Shown piece by piece: positions 17,536 to 28,629 of a stretch of DNA of 64,000 bases (position 1 is the first letter of the stretch; the number at the start of each line of letters is the position of its first letter). Source of the DNA: an uncultured Phycisphaerales bacterium (lineage in GTDB: Bacteria; Planctomycetota; Phycisphaerae; Sedimentisphaerales; Anaerobacaceae). The position numbers and the translations under genes were made by a program. The notes beneath the pieces were generated by a model. It was given only the letters and a program-made list of their open reading frames with translations, did not search any database and was not told the DNA's origin. The stretch lies in assembly GCA_937927975.1 (NCBI GenBank), contig CALEZT010000173.1:1-64000 (forward strand), read 5' to 3'.

Positions 17536-20247
17536 ATGGTCAGGAAGGACGTAAACGCTCCGACGGGATGGGCGAAGTCGATCCCCACATTCCTCACGCT
17601 TGTGTCCATGCTGGTCTTGGCCGGGGCGTGCCGGAATGGGGACTATTCCAGCACCGATTCCGTGGGCGAAGTGAGCCCGCAGAGATACGTCACGCCTGTC
17701 CATCAGATCCTCACGCCCACGGGCATCCAGGTGGAACTGCCGGGCATGCGGCCGCAGGCGGTGGCGTTGAGTCCCGACGGACGTCTGCTCGCCACTTCCG
17801 GCAAGACCAAGGAACTGGTTCTGATCGATCCGCAGACCGGCGAGGTCAGGCAGCGCGTCCCATTGCCTTCCAGCGCGACCCGCGACCCCAATGACGTCTC
17901 TTCGCACATCCTCAAGCCCGACGAATCGGGCCAGCTCAGCTACACCGGCCTGGTGTTCAGCCCGGACGGGAGACGGATCTACCTGTCCAACGTCAACGGC
18001 GACATCAAGGTCTTCGGCGTCGATTCCGATGGGCGGGTCCGCGGCCTGTCGTCCATCGGTTTGCCCGCCGCCAATGCGCCCGAGCGGAAGGAAGAAATCC
18101 CAGCGGGACTGGCGATCTCCCGCGACGGTCGCCGATTGTACGTCGCTCTGAACCTGTCCAATCGCCTGGCGGAGATCGACGTCAACACCGGTGCGGTGCT
18201 TCGTTCCTGGCCGGTGGGCGTCGCGCCGTACGGCGTGGTCCTGGTCGGGGGCAAGGCGTACGTGAGCAACTGGGGCGGACGGGTCCCTGACGAGGACAGT
18301 CTCACCGGTCCGGCCGGTCGCGGCACTCGCGTGCGGGTCGATCCCGTGCGGCACATCGCCAGCGAAGGTTCGGTTTCGGTGATCCATCTCCATCAGGAAT
18401 CGCCGATCCGCGAGATCATGGTTGGGCTGCATTCTTCCGCGATCGCGTGCTCGCCCAACGGACGTCACGTCGTGGTCGCCAATGCCGGCAGCGACACGCT
18501 CAGCGTGATCGACGTCCGTGCGGACAAGGTCGTGGAGACGATCTGGACCAAGCCCTCGCCCGCGGACCTGTTCGGCGCCAGCCCCAATGCCTTGGCCTTC
18601 GATCCATCGGGGGATCTTCTCTATGTCGCCAATGGCACGCAGAACGCTGTCGCGGTGTTCCGCTTCCGTCCCGACGAATCGAAGCTCCTGGGCCTGATTC
18701 CGGTCGGGTGGTTCCCCGGCGCGATCGCGTACGACGCCGGGAATCGACGGCTGATCGTAGCCAACATCAAGGGGGTGGGCTCCACCCGCGGTCTCAAGAA
18801 TGATGAGGCGAATGAACACAACACCCATCAATACCATGGGACTTTGTCGCTCGCGTCTGTCCCGAAGGCCAGGGAGCTCGCGGGGCTGACGCGCCGGGTC
18901 TTGGACAACTATCGGTATCCGCTGCTGAGAGAAGCCTCGCGACCGGCGCGGTCGAACCAGCCGCCGCGACCGGTTCCCGAGCGGGTGGGCGAACCGTCGG
19001 TATTCGAGCATGTGGTCTACATCATCAAGGAAAACCGGACCTACGACCAGGTGCTTGGCGACGTCGTGGAAGGCAACGGCGACCCGTCGCTGTGCATCTT
19101 CGGCGCCGAGATCACGCCCAATCAGCACAAGATGGTCCGCGAGTTCGTCCTGCTGGACAACATCTACTGCTCGGGCATCCTCAGCGCCGACGGCCACCAG
19201 TGGTCCGACACCGCGTTCGCCACCGACTACATGGAGAAGTCGTTCGCGGGATTCCCCCGCAGTTATCCCGACGGCATGGAGGACAGCGACGTCGACGCGC
19301 TGTCGTACGCTCCTTCGGGATTCATCTGGGACAACGCGATCGCCAAGGGCAAGTCGCTTCGCGTCTACGGCGAGTTCGCGATCACCGAGACCTCCTGGGC
19401 CGTGCCCGGCAGGAAGGGCAAGCCGACGTTTCTCGACTACTACCGGGACTTCGTGGACCAGACGAACCAGATCAACATCAGCAGCCGGCCCGCGATCGAG
19501 TCTCTGCGACCCTATCTGAACATGCAGACCGTGGGCTGGGATATGGACATTCCCGACGTGTTCCGCGCCGCCCAGTTCATCAAGGAGCTGCGCGAATACG
19601 AGCGGACGGGCAAGTTCCCAAACCTGGTCATCATCTGCCTGCCGAACGATCACACCTCCGGAACCCGCGCCGGAGCCCCGACGCCGGCGGCCCATGTGGC
19701 GGACAACGACTTGGCCTTCGGGCAGATCGTCGAGGCGATCAGTCGCAGTTCGTTCTGGGCCACGACCTGCATCTTCGCCATCGAGGACGACCCCCAGGCC
19801 GGCTGGGACCACGTCAGCGGCTATCGCACGACCGGCTATGTCGTCAGTCCCTATACCAGGCGAAAGGCGGTCGTGAGCACCCAGTACAACACGACGAGCA
19901 TTCTTCGCACGATCGAACTGATCCTGGGTTTGCCGCCGATGAACCAGATGGACGCCACCGCCACGCCCATGACCGACTGCTTCACCGAAACGCCCGATTT
20001 CACTCCCTACGCCGCGGTGCCCACGAACGTCCCGTTGGACCAGATGAACCCGAATCCCAGGGAGATTTCCGATGCGCTCCTTCGCCAGAATGCGGTCGTT
20101 TCCGCGAAGCTCCCGCTGGAGCAGATAGACCGCTGCCCCGAAGATGTGCTCAATCGTATTCTCTGGCACGCCATGAAGGGGTCTCGCGAGCCCTATCCAC
20201 AGTGGGCCGTGATCGCGCATCTCGCGGAAGAGGACGACCGCGACTGA
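17536..20247 (+). CDS. Beta-propeller plus phosphoesterase lipoprotein-like protein
   Basis: A 903-residue exported protein. The N-terminus is hydrophobic and ends in LAGAC, so Cys32 may be lipidated although the lipobox is not canonical. Residues about 55-430 form YVTN/NHL-type propeller blades (AVALSPDGRLLATSG, GLVFSPDGRRIYLSN, GLAISRDGRRLYVAL, LAFDPSGDLLYVANG). The C-terminal half from about residue 490 is a phosphoesterase/acid-phosphatase domain of the alkaline phosphatase superfamily, marked by VVYIIKENRTYDQVLGD, ILSADGHQWSDTAFATDY, LPNDHTSG and IEDDPQAGWDHVSGY. This pairing occurs widely in soil and aquatic bacteria; the substrate (phospholipid, phosphonate or another phosphoester) is not known. 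The ATG at 17536 follows GGGAG by 5 bases and begins the signal; an upstream in-frame ATG at 17491 is possible. Confidence 0.82.
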   Translation: MVRKDVNAPTGWAKSIPTFLTLVSMLVLAGACRNGDYSSTDSVGEVSPQRYVTPVHQILTPTGIQVELPGMRPQAVALSPDGRLLATSGKTKELVLIDPQTGEVRQRVPLPSSATRDPNDVSSHILKPDESGQLSYTGLVFSPDGRRIYLSNVNGDIKVFGVDSDGRVRGLSSIGLPAANAPERKEEIPAGLAISRDGRRLYVALNLSNRLAEIDVNTGAVLRSWPVGVAPYGVVLVGGKAYVSNWGGRVPDEDSLTGPAGRGTRVRVDPVRHIASEGSVSVIHLHQESPIREIMVGLHSSAIACSPNGRHVVVANAGSDTLSVIDVRADKVVETIWTKPSPADLFGASPNALAFDPSGDLLYVANGTQNAVAVFRFRPDESKLLGLIPVGWFPGAIAYDAGNRRLIVANIKGVGSTRGLKNDEANEHNTHQYHGTLSLASVPKARELAGLTRRVLDNYRYPLLREASRPARSNQPPRPVPERVGEPSVFEHVVYIIKENRTYDQVLGDVVEGNGDPSLCIFGAEITPNQHKMVREFVLLDNIYCSGILSADGHQWSDTAFATDYMEKSFAGFPRSYPDGMEDSDVDALSYAPSGFIWDNAIAKGKSLRVYGEFAITETSWAVPGRKGKPTFLDYYRDFVDQTNQINISSRPAIESLRPYLNMQTVGWDMDIPDVFRAAQFIKELREYERTGKFPNLVIICLPNDHTSGTRAGAPTPAAHVADNDLAFGQIVEAISRSSFWATTCIFAIEDDPQAGWDHVSGYRTTGYVVSPYTRRKAVVSTQYNTTSILRTIELILGLPPMNQMDATATPMTDCFTETPDFTPYAAVPTNVPLDQMNPNPREISDALLRQNAVVSAKLPLEQIDRCPEDVLNRILWHAMKGSREPYPQWAVIAHLAEEDDRD

Positions 20248-20324
20248 GGGTTCCCGCCTCATCCGACAAGTGGCCTGGTCCGCCCGACCATCGGGTATTT
20301 TTCCGATCATTTCCCCTTCCCGGA

Positions 20325-20333
20325 TGGTATAAT
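20325..20333 (+). promoter_or_regulatory. Extended -10 promoter element before the CotH/lamin-tail gene
   Basis: TGGTATAAT at 20325-20333 is a perfect extended -10 box (TGnTATAAT). No good -35 lies at the proper distance, as is usual for extended -10 promoters. Transcription would start about 125 bases before the start codon at 20466. It is in the 218-bp gap after the phosphoesterase gene, giving the long secreted protein its own promoter. Confidence 0.5.
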
Positions 20334-20465
20334 GGACTGTGGGAATATTCTCGTATCGGTCATTCGTCTCTACGTTGGACGACAGGCTTGCTCGGAGGCC
20401 AGGGCGCATTCATCGAATTACGCCGCGTAAGGTCACACCCGCAGGTGGTTTGTTGGAGGACCAGG

Positions 20466-23400
20466 ATGAAGGGTCTGTATTGGGTTTCCGTGTTCATGGC
20501 GGTGCTGGGGGTTGGAATATCGGACGTGAGGTCCGAGCAGGTCGTGTTCAGCGAGATCATGTATCATCCCCCAGGCGATCTGCCTGAGTACCTCGAGGTG
20601 TACAACAACACCGCGACCCCGTTTGACATCGCCGACTGGCGGCTCTGCGACGGCGTGGAGTACACGTTTCCCTCCTTCGCTCTGGACGCGGTGGATCGGA
20701 CCTTCCTCAAGCCGTTCGAGCGAATTCTGCTCTCAGGGGTCGATGAGGCGACGCTGAGGGCCGCTTATGGTCTGTCGCCTTCGGTCCGCGTGTACGGTCC
20801 CTGGACCGGCAACCTCAAGAACAGCGGCGAGCGGATCACTCTGAAAGACAAGAACGGGGTCCCCGTCTGCACGGTGGAGTACAACGACAAGGGCCGGTGG
20901 TCTCCTGCCGCCGACGGGGCGGGTCATACCCTGGTGCTCAAGAATCCCGACCGCAGGATCGATGATTGGCGCAACTGGACGATCAGCAGCCGCCTGGGCG
21001 GCACGCCGGGGACGGAGGAGCCCAGATCTGCGGAGACCCCTGTCGCCAGTCCCGAAGTGAACCTGATCACCGGAATTCCCTACGTGAATTACGGTGATGT
21101 CTGGAAGTACAACGACAAGAACGTGGACCTGGGGACCGCCTGGCGAACGCCGGCTTTCGACGACAGCGCGTGGCCGGAGGGCCCCGGCCTGTTCGGTTTT
21201 GAGACGGCCGGCCTACCCTCGCCGGGCATTCGCACGGGCTTTGCCCGATCGCAGCAGTTGACATACTATCTTCGCACGAAGTTCCTCTACACCGGCTCCA
21301 CCAAGGGCGTGACGATCACGATCGATCAGGTCCTCGACGACGGCGCGGTCTATTACCTCAACGGTCAGGAACTGGGCCGGTCGGGTATGGCCGCGGGCGC
21401 AGTCACCTTCACCACCGCAGCCAATCGGACCACAGGCGACGCGGTCGAAGAGCTGGCGGTGATCACGACCAACGGGTCGGCGCTCGTCAACGGTATGAAC
21501 GTCTTGGCGGTCGAGGTGCATCAGGTGAACACGACCAGTTCCGACGTGGTGTTCGGGATGCGTCTGAACATCTCGGCCCCGAGCCAGGCGAGTCTCTTGA
21601 TCAACGAGGTCTTGCCTGGAGCCGCTGGGATCGGGTTCGTCGAGATCCACAATCCAGGGACCGGTCCGATCAATCTCCGCGACCACTACCTGACGGACAA
21701 TCCGACCAATCTCCGAAAGTACCGGTTCAGCGGCGACGTTGTGATTCCCGCCGGGGGGCTCGCCACCGTCGGCTTCACGGAAGCGGGTCTGGCTGTGACC
21801 AGCCCGCTGAGATTGTGCCTGGTCGCCCCGGACGGTTCGACGATCATCAATCTCATCAGTTGCGAGATGCCGCTGGACGGACGGTCTCTGGGCCGAAAGC
21901 CCACTGGCGGCGACTCGTGGTTCCTCTTCACCGAGCCCACGCCAGGCATGTTGAACGTCAGCCAAAGTGCGATCGCGCTGCAGATCCACCTCAACGAAGT
22001 CCATTTCGTCGGCACGCGGACCGTGGATTGGGTGGAACTGTACAACAGCAGCGACGAGGCGATTTCGCTGGACGGCCTGTTCCTGGCGTCCAAGGCGGAC
22101 TTGTCGAACAAGACGCCGCTAAGCGGTTCCATATCGGCTCGCGGTCACGCCAGCCTGGACGTTGCGTTCTCGGTCTCCGATGGTCAGATCGCGTTGTTTC
22201 TGGCCAACTCGGCCGGCGGCGTGCTGTCGGCGCGGGTCCTCGAACGGCCTCTGTTGGGGGACAGTCTCCAGGTGTTCCCGGAGGGATCGAACGAGTGGTA
22301 CGCTTCGGCCCAGAGCACTCGCGACGCGGCCAACGACCCGGTCAGGAACACGGACGTTGTGATCAACGAGATCATGTACCATACGCCGTCCGATGAGCCC
22401 TCGGGCGAGTACGTCGAACTCCACAACCGCGGCGCCTCGGCGGTCGACGTGTCGGGCTGGCGTTTCGTCGATGGGATCAAGTTCACGATTCCCGAAGGCA
22501 CGATCATCCCGTCGAAAGGCTACCTGGTGGTGGCTGCCGACGCGGCCTGGGTCCGGACCACCTACGGCGACGTCCCGGTCGTGGGCGACTTCGACGGTCG
22601 CCTGAGCAACGGTGGCGAGGTCCTTCGTCTGGTGGATCAGTGGGGCAACCTGGCCGACGAGGTCGACTATCTCACCGGCGGCAACTGGCCCGTCCTGGCC
22701 GACGGCGGCGGCTCCAGCATGGAGTTGCGCAATCCCTGGATGGACAACAGTCGATCCTCCGCCTGGCTCGCCAGCGACGAATCGGTCAAGACGTCCTTCG
22801 AGCGGTACCGGTACTCCGATGTCTTTCGCCAACTGAACACGCAGGGCTCGCCGACCGACTACAAGGAACTCCATCTGCATCTGGTCGGCGACAGCCACGT
22901 CATTCTGAAGAACATCCAGGTCCGGCTCAACGGCGCCGGACCCAACCTGATCGTCAACGGAAACCGGATGTCCACCGATGGCCGCAGCGACAGCGGCTGG
23001 CTCGCCCAGGGCACCCACTACGCGAGCTATCTGTCCGGCGACGAACTTCACCTGATCTCCGACGGCCACGGCGACAACCGGCCCAACCGCGTCGAGATCG
23101 ACGTCACCGCCATGCAATCGGGTCAGACGTACGAGATCAGCTTCGACGCTCGCTGGGTCTCGGGCATGTCCCGCGTGATCGCCCAGACCTGGGACCACAG
23201 CATCGCGACGACCGTCTCGTTGCCGGTCCCGTCGAGCATCGGGACTCCAGGGGCCCCGAATTCCTGCTACGTGCCCGAGGCGGCTCCCCAGGTGGACGAC
23301 CTCCGGCACGACCCGGTGGTTCCCGCTCGCGGACAGGCGGTACGGGTGACCGCCCGCATTCATTCCGGCGGTCTTTCGCCCCAGGTCTTGCTGTGTCACC

Positions 23401-25907
23401 GCGTGGACAACAGCTCCGGCAACGCCCCATGGGCCACCAAGCCCATGTTCGACGACGGCGTCTCCGGCGGCGACGAGAAAGCCGGCGACGGCGTCTACAC
23501 CGCCCAACTGACCGAATACGGTCAACAGGGACAGATCGTGCAATTCTACGTCCAGGCTGTGCTGCCGAATGGGTTGACGTGCGTGCAGCCCAGGGACGGA
23601 GTCGCCCGTCCGGCCATGTACGTCGTCGATACGACTACCAACCCGAGCGATCTGCGCCGGATGCGATTCATCGTTTCGACAGCCGATCTGCAGGACATCT
23701 CCGGCGGCGACGGTATGTCTTCCCTCTATGGCTATGCCTTCCCGCGTCTGTCCAACCACTACTTCAACGCGACGATCGTCGTGAACGAGACGGACGTCAT
23801 CTACGGTTGCGAGATCCGACCGGCCGGCAGTCCCTGGACTCGCGGCGGCGGCCTCGACCGAGCCAAGTTCAAGTTCCCCGACGACAATTCCTTCCGCGGC
23901 AAGGGCACCCTCCTGTACCGCAATTACGACGTGGGCTGGTGGAGCCACGACCGGATCGTCCGATACTGGTTGTACCTGCTCGGGAATCCGGCGCCCGAAA
24001 ACGAGTTCATCGTGGTCAAGGTCAACAGTGGCAACAGCTCGGTCCGCGAGGAGGTCGAGGTCGTCGGCAACGACTTCCTCAACCGCTCTTACGAAAACGG
24101 CAGCGACGGCGAACTCTACAAGATCGACGACGAGTGGTGGTTCCAGGACAACTGGAGCCGGCAGAATCGCAATGCCGACTGGAGCTACAAGGGCACGGAC
24201 AACCCCGGCCGCTACCACAGCGAGTGGATGAAGCGCACACGCGAGAATGAGTACGACTATAGCGCCCTGATCAGTTTCTTCAAGAAGGTCCACGGCGGCA
24301 GCTATACGCAGGCGGAGATCGAGCGGCTGGCCGATCCCGTGGCCCTCATGAAGGCCTCCGCGGTGGGCGGCTACATCCACGCCTGGGATTTCTTCTCGCT
24401 GGACCGCGGCAAGAACTGCTATTTCTATCGTCGGCTCACCGACGGGCGATTCATGTTCTTCCCGTGGGACATGAAGCGGTCGTTCGACAACCCGAACGCC
24501 TCGTTCTACAATGGCATGCCGGGATTCCGACCCTATCTTGAGAAGCCCTACAACATGCGGCTGTTCAAGCATTACCTGGTTCGGCTTCTGGAGAACTACA
24601 CGCTCAACGCCGGGAGGATCTACGCCTGGCTCCAAATGGAGGAAAACGCCAGCACGCAGTTCCCGTTCAATTACTCGTACGCCAACTGGTTCGCCAATCG
24701 CCAGGGCCCGGCGTTCAACCTGCTCGGCGCCAATCGCAACGCCTCGTTCGGAGTCGTCATGGGCGGCCGATCGGTTCTCGTGACCACCACCGGCACGATC
24801 GACTTGGTCGGGACCGCTCCCTTGCGGGTCTTCAAGGTCCAGGTGGACGGACATCCCGAGGCCCGGTTCGCCTGGCTCGATGAGAGCAACTGGTCTCTGA
24901 CGGGCGTCGCGGTCGGCAGCGGGCTCAACGAGCTGATGGTCAACGGCGTGGACGAGTTCGGCGCGATCCTCCACCAGTTCCCGGTTTCCGTGCGGAGGAT
25001 GGGCGAGAGCAAGCCTGAGATGGCGATCCAGGCCGATCCGCCGTCCTGGCAGATCCCTGTGCTCGAACCGCTCACGATGGATGTCTCCGAAAGCAATTCT
25101 CCCGACGGCACGCCTGTGACGTACTCCTGGTCGGTGACGCCGACGGATGCCGCGATGGAGACGATCGGCGAGACCGCGGCCGTCGCGGCCTTCCCCCGTC
25201 CGGGTCTCTACACGATTTCCGTTGCCGGCGTGGACGCCGCCGGCGCCTCCGCTTCGATTCAGCGGGAAGCGATCGTCTACGGAGACGACGGCGTGAGCCC
25301 GTTCGATTCCTCGCGACTGGATCCGTTCTGGAACCTGGAGAACGTGATCCTTCGTCCGAACTACACGACCGGTCCCTATTACTCGCTCTCGGAAGTCCCG
25401 GGCAGCCTGATCCTGCAGGTGTGGTCGGATCGCGCGTTCCCGCCGGCGTCGTCGTCGCCTGCATATCCTCTGATTTGGCGCGAGGTCCCTTCCACGACGG
25501 ACTGGGCGTTTCTGTCCAAGCTGGTTTTGCGAGGGCAGGTGTTTGGCGACTACATGACCGGTGTGCTGGCCGAGACGATCGAGTCCAACAATCCTGTGCG
25601 GTACTTCTTCGGGATCGAGGACGGCACGTCGCTCACGGTTCGTCGGGTCACCGCCTCCGGGGCCGCGAGCCTGCTGAAGACCACGCCGTGGAATGTGTCG
25701 GATGCGGAGATTCGCATTCGGCGCACAGGCGATGCGTTGTTCTTCGAACAGCGGGTCGACGACGTGTGGGTGTCCAGGCACTCGGTGGCCCTGCCCGTCC
25801 GCTGCAAGGCGACGAAGGCCGGATTGGTCCTGGCCACGGATACGCCGCAATCGGTGAAGGTCGGCTTCGATTACGCGATTCTCGTCGATCCGGCTGGAGG
25901 GCTGTGA
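20466..25907 (+). CDS. Giant secreted CotH-kinase/lamin-tail-domain protein
   Basis: An 1813-residue secreted protein with a signal peptide (MKGLYWVSVFMAVLGVGI). At least four lamin-tail-like domains are visible by their N/S-E-I/V-x-Y/H motifs: VVFSEIMYHPPGDLPEYLEV (about residue 21), SLLINEVLPG, IHLNEVHFVG and VVINEIMYHTPSDEPSGEYV (about residue 632). A galactose-binding-like domain lies between the first two (TAWRTPAFDDSAWPEGPG). Residues about 1066-1400 match the CotH fold, with FMFFPWDMKRSFDNP around Asp1335; CotH proteins include atypical secreted protein kinases. A PKD/Ig-like domain (TPVTYSWSVTPT) and a beta-sandwich domain end the chain. GGAGGA lies 5 bases before the ATG. Lamin-tail plus CotH architectures are typical of planctomycete surface proteins; the target is unknown. 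It is probably transcribed alone. Confidence 0.85.
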   Translation: MKGLYWVSVFMAVLGVGISDVRSEQVVFSEIMYHPPGDLPEYLEVYNNTATPFDIADWRLCDGVEYTFPSFALDAVDRTFLKPFERILLSGVDEATLRAAYGLSPSVRVYGPWTGNLKNSGERITLKDKNGVPVCTVEYNDKGRWSPAADGAGHTLVLKNPDRRIDDWRNWTISSRLGGTPGTEEPRSAETPVASPEVNLITGIPYVNYGDVWKYNDKNVDLGTAWRTPAFDDSAWPEGPGLFGFETAGLPSPGIRTGFARSQQLTYYLRTKFLYTGSTKGVTITIDQVLDDGAVYYLNGQELGRSGMAAGAVTFTTAANRTTGDAVEELAVITTNGSALVNGMNVLAVEVHQVNTTSSDVVFGMRLNISAPSQASLLINEVLPGAAGIGFVEIHNPGTGPINLRDHYLTDNPTNLRKYRFSGDVVIPAGGLATVGFTEAGLAVTSPLRLCLVAPDGSTIINLISCEMPLDGRSLGRKPTGGDSWFLFTEPTPGMLNVSQSAIALQIHLNEVHFVGTRTVDWVELYNSSDEAISLDGLFLASKADLSNKTPLSGSISARGHASLDVAFSVSDGQIALFLANSAGGVLSARVLERPLLGDSLQVFPEGSNEWYASAQSTRDAANDPVRNTDVVINEIMYHTPSDEPSGEYVELHNRGASAVDVSGWRFVDGIKFTIPEGTIIPSKGYLVVAADAAWVRTTYGDVPVVGDFDGRLSNGGEVLRLVDQWGNLADEVDYLTGGNWPVLADGGGSSMELRNPWMDNSRSSAWLASDESVKTSFERYRYSDVFRQLNTQGSPTDYKELHLHLVGDSHVILKNIQVRLNGAGPNLIVNGNRMSTDGRSDSGWLAQGTHYASYLSGDELHLISDGHGDNRPNRVEIDVTAMQSGQTYEISFDARWVSGMSRVIAQTWDHSIATTVSLPVPSSIGTPGAPNSCYVPEAAPQVDDLRHDPVVPARGQAVRVTARIHSGGLSPQVLLCHRVDNSSGNAPWATKPMFDDGVSGGDEKAGDGVYTAQLTEYGQQGQIVQFYVQAVLPNGLTCVQPRDGVARPAMYVVDTTTNPSDLRRMRFIVSTADLQDISGGDGMSSLYGYAFPRLSNHYFNATIVVNETDVIYGCEIRPAGSPWTRGGGLDRAKFKFPDDNSFRGKGTLLYRNYDVGWWSHDRIVRYWLYLLGNPAPENEFIVVKVNSGNSSVREEVEVVGNDFLNRSYENGSDGELYKIDDEWWFQDNWSRQNRNADWSYKGTDNPGRYHSEWMKRTRENEYDYSALISFFKKVHGGSYTQAEIERLADPVALMKASAVGGYIHAWDFFSLDRGKNCYFYRRLTDGRFMFFPWDMKRSFDNPNASFYNGMPGFRPYLEKPYNMRLFKHYLVRLLENYTLNAGRIYAWLQMEENASTQFPFNYSYANWFANRQGPAFNLLGANRNASFGVVMGGRSVLVTTTGTIDLVGTAPLRVFKVQVDGHPEARFAWLDESNWSLTGVAVGSGLNELMVNGVDEFGAILHQFPVSVRRMGESKPEMAIQADPPSWQIPVLEPLTMDVSESNSPDGTPVTYSWSVTPTDAAMETIGETAAVAAFPRPGLYTISVAGVDAAGASASIQREAIVYGDDGVSPFDSSRLDPFWNLENVILRPNYTTGPYYSLSEVPGSLILQVWSDRAFPPASSSPAYPLIWREVPSTTDWAFLSKLVLRGQVFGDYMTGVLAETIESNNPVRYFFGIEDGTSLTVRRVTASGAASLLKTTPWNVSDAEIRIRRTGDALFFEQRVDDVWVSRHSVALPVRCKATKAGLVLATDTPQSVKVGFDYAILVDPAGGL

Positions 25908-25946
25908 CGGAACGTCGTCGGCGAGACGTCAGGCAGTGCGGAAATG

Positions 25947-25987
25947 AAACAGGCCCGCGTTCGGGGCGACCGGACGCGGGCCTGTTT
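25947..25987. terminator. Hairpin between convergent genes, probable bidirectional terminator
   Basis: A perfect 14-bp inverted repeat (25947-25960 with 25974-25987, AAACAGGCCCGCGT and its complement) around a 13-base loop. It sits between the stop of the CotH gene (25907) and the stop of the HU gene (26012). Read on the minus strand it is followed by TTTCATTTC, so it fits best as the HU terminator and may also stop the plus-strand transcript. Confidence 0.75.
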
Positions 25988-26011
25988 GTGCCTGTGCTCT
26001 GGGACGATGGC

Positions 26012-26341
26012 TTAGACCATGTCCTTGAGGTTCTTGAGGGCGCGGATCTTGACGACGTTCCGGGCCGGTTTGGCCTTGAACATGGTCTCTTCTCCGGTGA
26101 AGGGGTTGATGCCCTTGTGAGCCTTCACGGCGGGCTTGCGCACGACGATCAGCTTCATGAGGCCGGGGACCGTGTAGGCGCCGGGGCCACGGCTGCTGAG
26201 GCTCTTGCCAATCTGGCCGGCCATGGCTTCGAACACCGAGTTGACCTGCTTCTTGGTCAGACCCGTCGTCTCGGCGATCCCCGCCACAACCTCGCTCTTG
26301 CTCATCGGTTTGCTTGCTTTGTCTGCCTTTTTCTGCGCCAT
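26012..26341 (-). CDS. hup: HU-family DNA-binding protein
   Basis: A 109-residue histone-like HU protein. It has the helical dimerisation part (SKSEVVAGIAETTGLTKKQV) and the beta-arm region with GINPFTGEETMFKAKPARN, where the proline that intercalates into DNA normally lies. The start of the chain is lysine-rich (MAQKKADKASK) and slightly longer than in E. coli HU. It bends and packs DNA in the nucleoid. AAGGAGG lies 9 bases before the ATG at 26341; an out-of-frame ATG lies between. It is a single-gene unit with its own promoter upstream and a hairpin terminator downstream. Confidence 0.93.
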   Translation of the reverse strand: MAQKKADKASKPMSKSEVVAGIAETTGLTKKQVNSVFEAMAGQIGKSLSSRGPGAYTVPGLMKLIVVRKPAVKAHKGINPFTGEETMFKAKPARNVVKIRALKNLKDMV

Positions 26342-26430
26342 ACCCCATGGCCTCCTTGCTGTGACAACACCATGAAAACGATCTTTAGATACGATGGACG
26401 TCGGCTACTTTGATGCCGAAATCCAGCCTT

Positions 26431-26459
26431 TCCATAAGGTTTTCCAGGACCCTTGTCAA
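26431..26459 (-). promoter_or_regulatory. Candidate sigma70-type promoter for the HU gene
   Basis: On the minus strand TTGACA (26459-26454), a 17-base spacer and TATGGA (26436-26431) lie about 90 bases before the HU start. The -35 is a full consensus match; the -10 is partial. It lies in the 184-bp gap after ettA. Confidence 0.45.
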
Positions 26460-26525
26460 GCGAGAATACGAAAATATCGAGAAAACCCGATGTTTTTCAG
26501 CGGGCCGAGCGATTTTCCCGCGGTT

Positions 26526-28211
<1,686 letters not shown>

Positions 28212-28354
28212 TCAGATTAACCCTTTTGATGAAGTGGATCGCCCATACATGAGCGGCCCACTATACCGGCCGGAACCGCTTCTGGCAAGACAGAGTGCGA
28301 CGACCCGCGCGAATCGTGTGCGACTGGATTGCATGGGGCGTGGGTGCGCCCACT

Positions 28355-28478
28355 CTGTCATCCTGAGCGGCAGCGAAGGATCTGCCCTGAGCGTAGTCGA
28401 AGGGATCTGGGCATAGAATGCGGGCGTGCGTTCGGTGTCTCCGAAGGCCAGATGCTTTGCTTCGCTCAGCACGACAAA
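28355..28478. repeat. Dispersed palindromic repeat, intergenic
   Basis: The 418-bp gap 28212-28629 contains no gene. About 28355-28478 looks like a dispersed palindromic repeat found in many environmental bacterial genomes, recognisable by TGTCATCCTGAGCG near its left end and TTCGCTCAGCACGAC near its right end, which are imperfect inverted copies, with the related CCTGAGCGTAGTCGAAGGG in the middle. Translated on the minus strand it gives the SEAKHL.../DPSLPLRMT residue strings often annotated as spurious proteins. A short inverted repeat GGGCG-TGGGTG-CGCCC lies just left of it, near 28337-28352. The assignment rests on pattern recognition; no second copy lies in this window. Confidence 0.55.
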
Positions 28479-28629
28479 TGCTCATGAGGCCCCTGCGAAA
28501 TCCAGTCGCACAGTGCGAATCTTGATGTCGTTTGCCCGGCGGCCCATCATGCGATATGATGATGGATAGCCCGGGTCGGACTCGGGTCCACACTTACGAG
28601 AATACAGGCTGGCGATGAGGAGTTGATCG

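Noticed and set aside
22119-25850. 1243-residue minus-strand open frame opposite the CotH gene
   Set aside because: It is an antisense shadow rich in Arg, His, Val and Gly, with no signal or domain; the plus-strand gene has a ribosome-binding site, signal peptide and domains.
25929-26348. 139-residue frame overlapping the HU gene
   Set aside because: It starts from the out-of-frame ATG beside the HU ribosome-binding site and lacks HU or any other family pattern.
28212-28472. 86-residue minus-strand protein frame in the ettA upstream gap
   Set aside because: It is translated dispersed repeat, familiar as a spurious annotation, with no ribosome-binding site.
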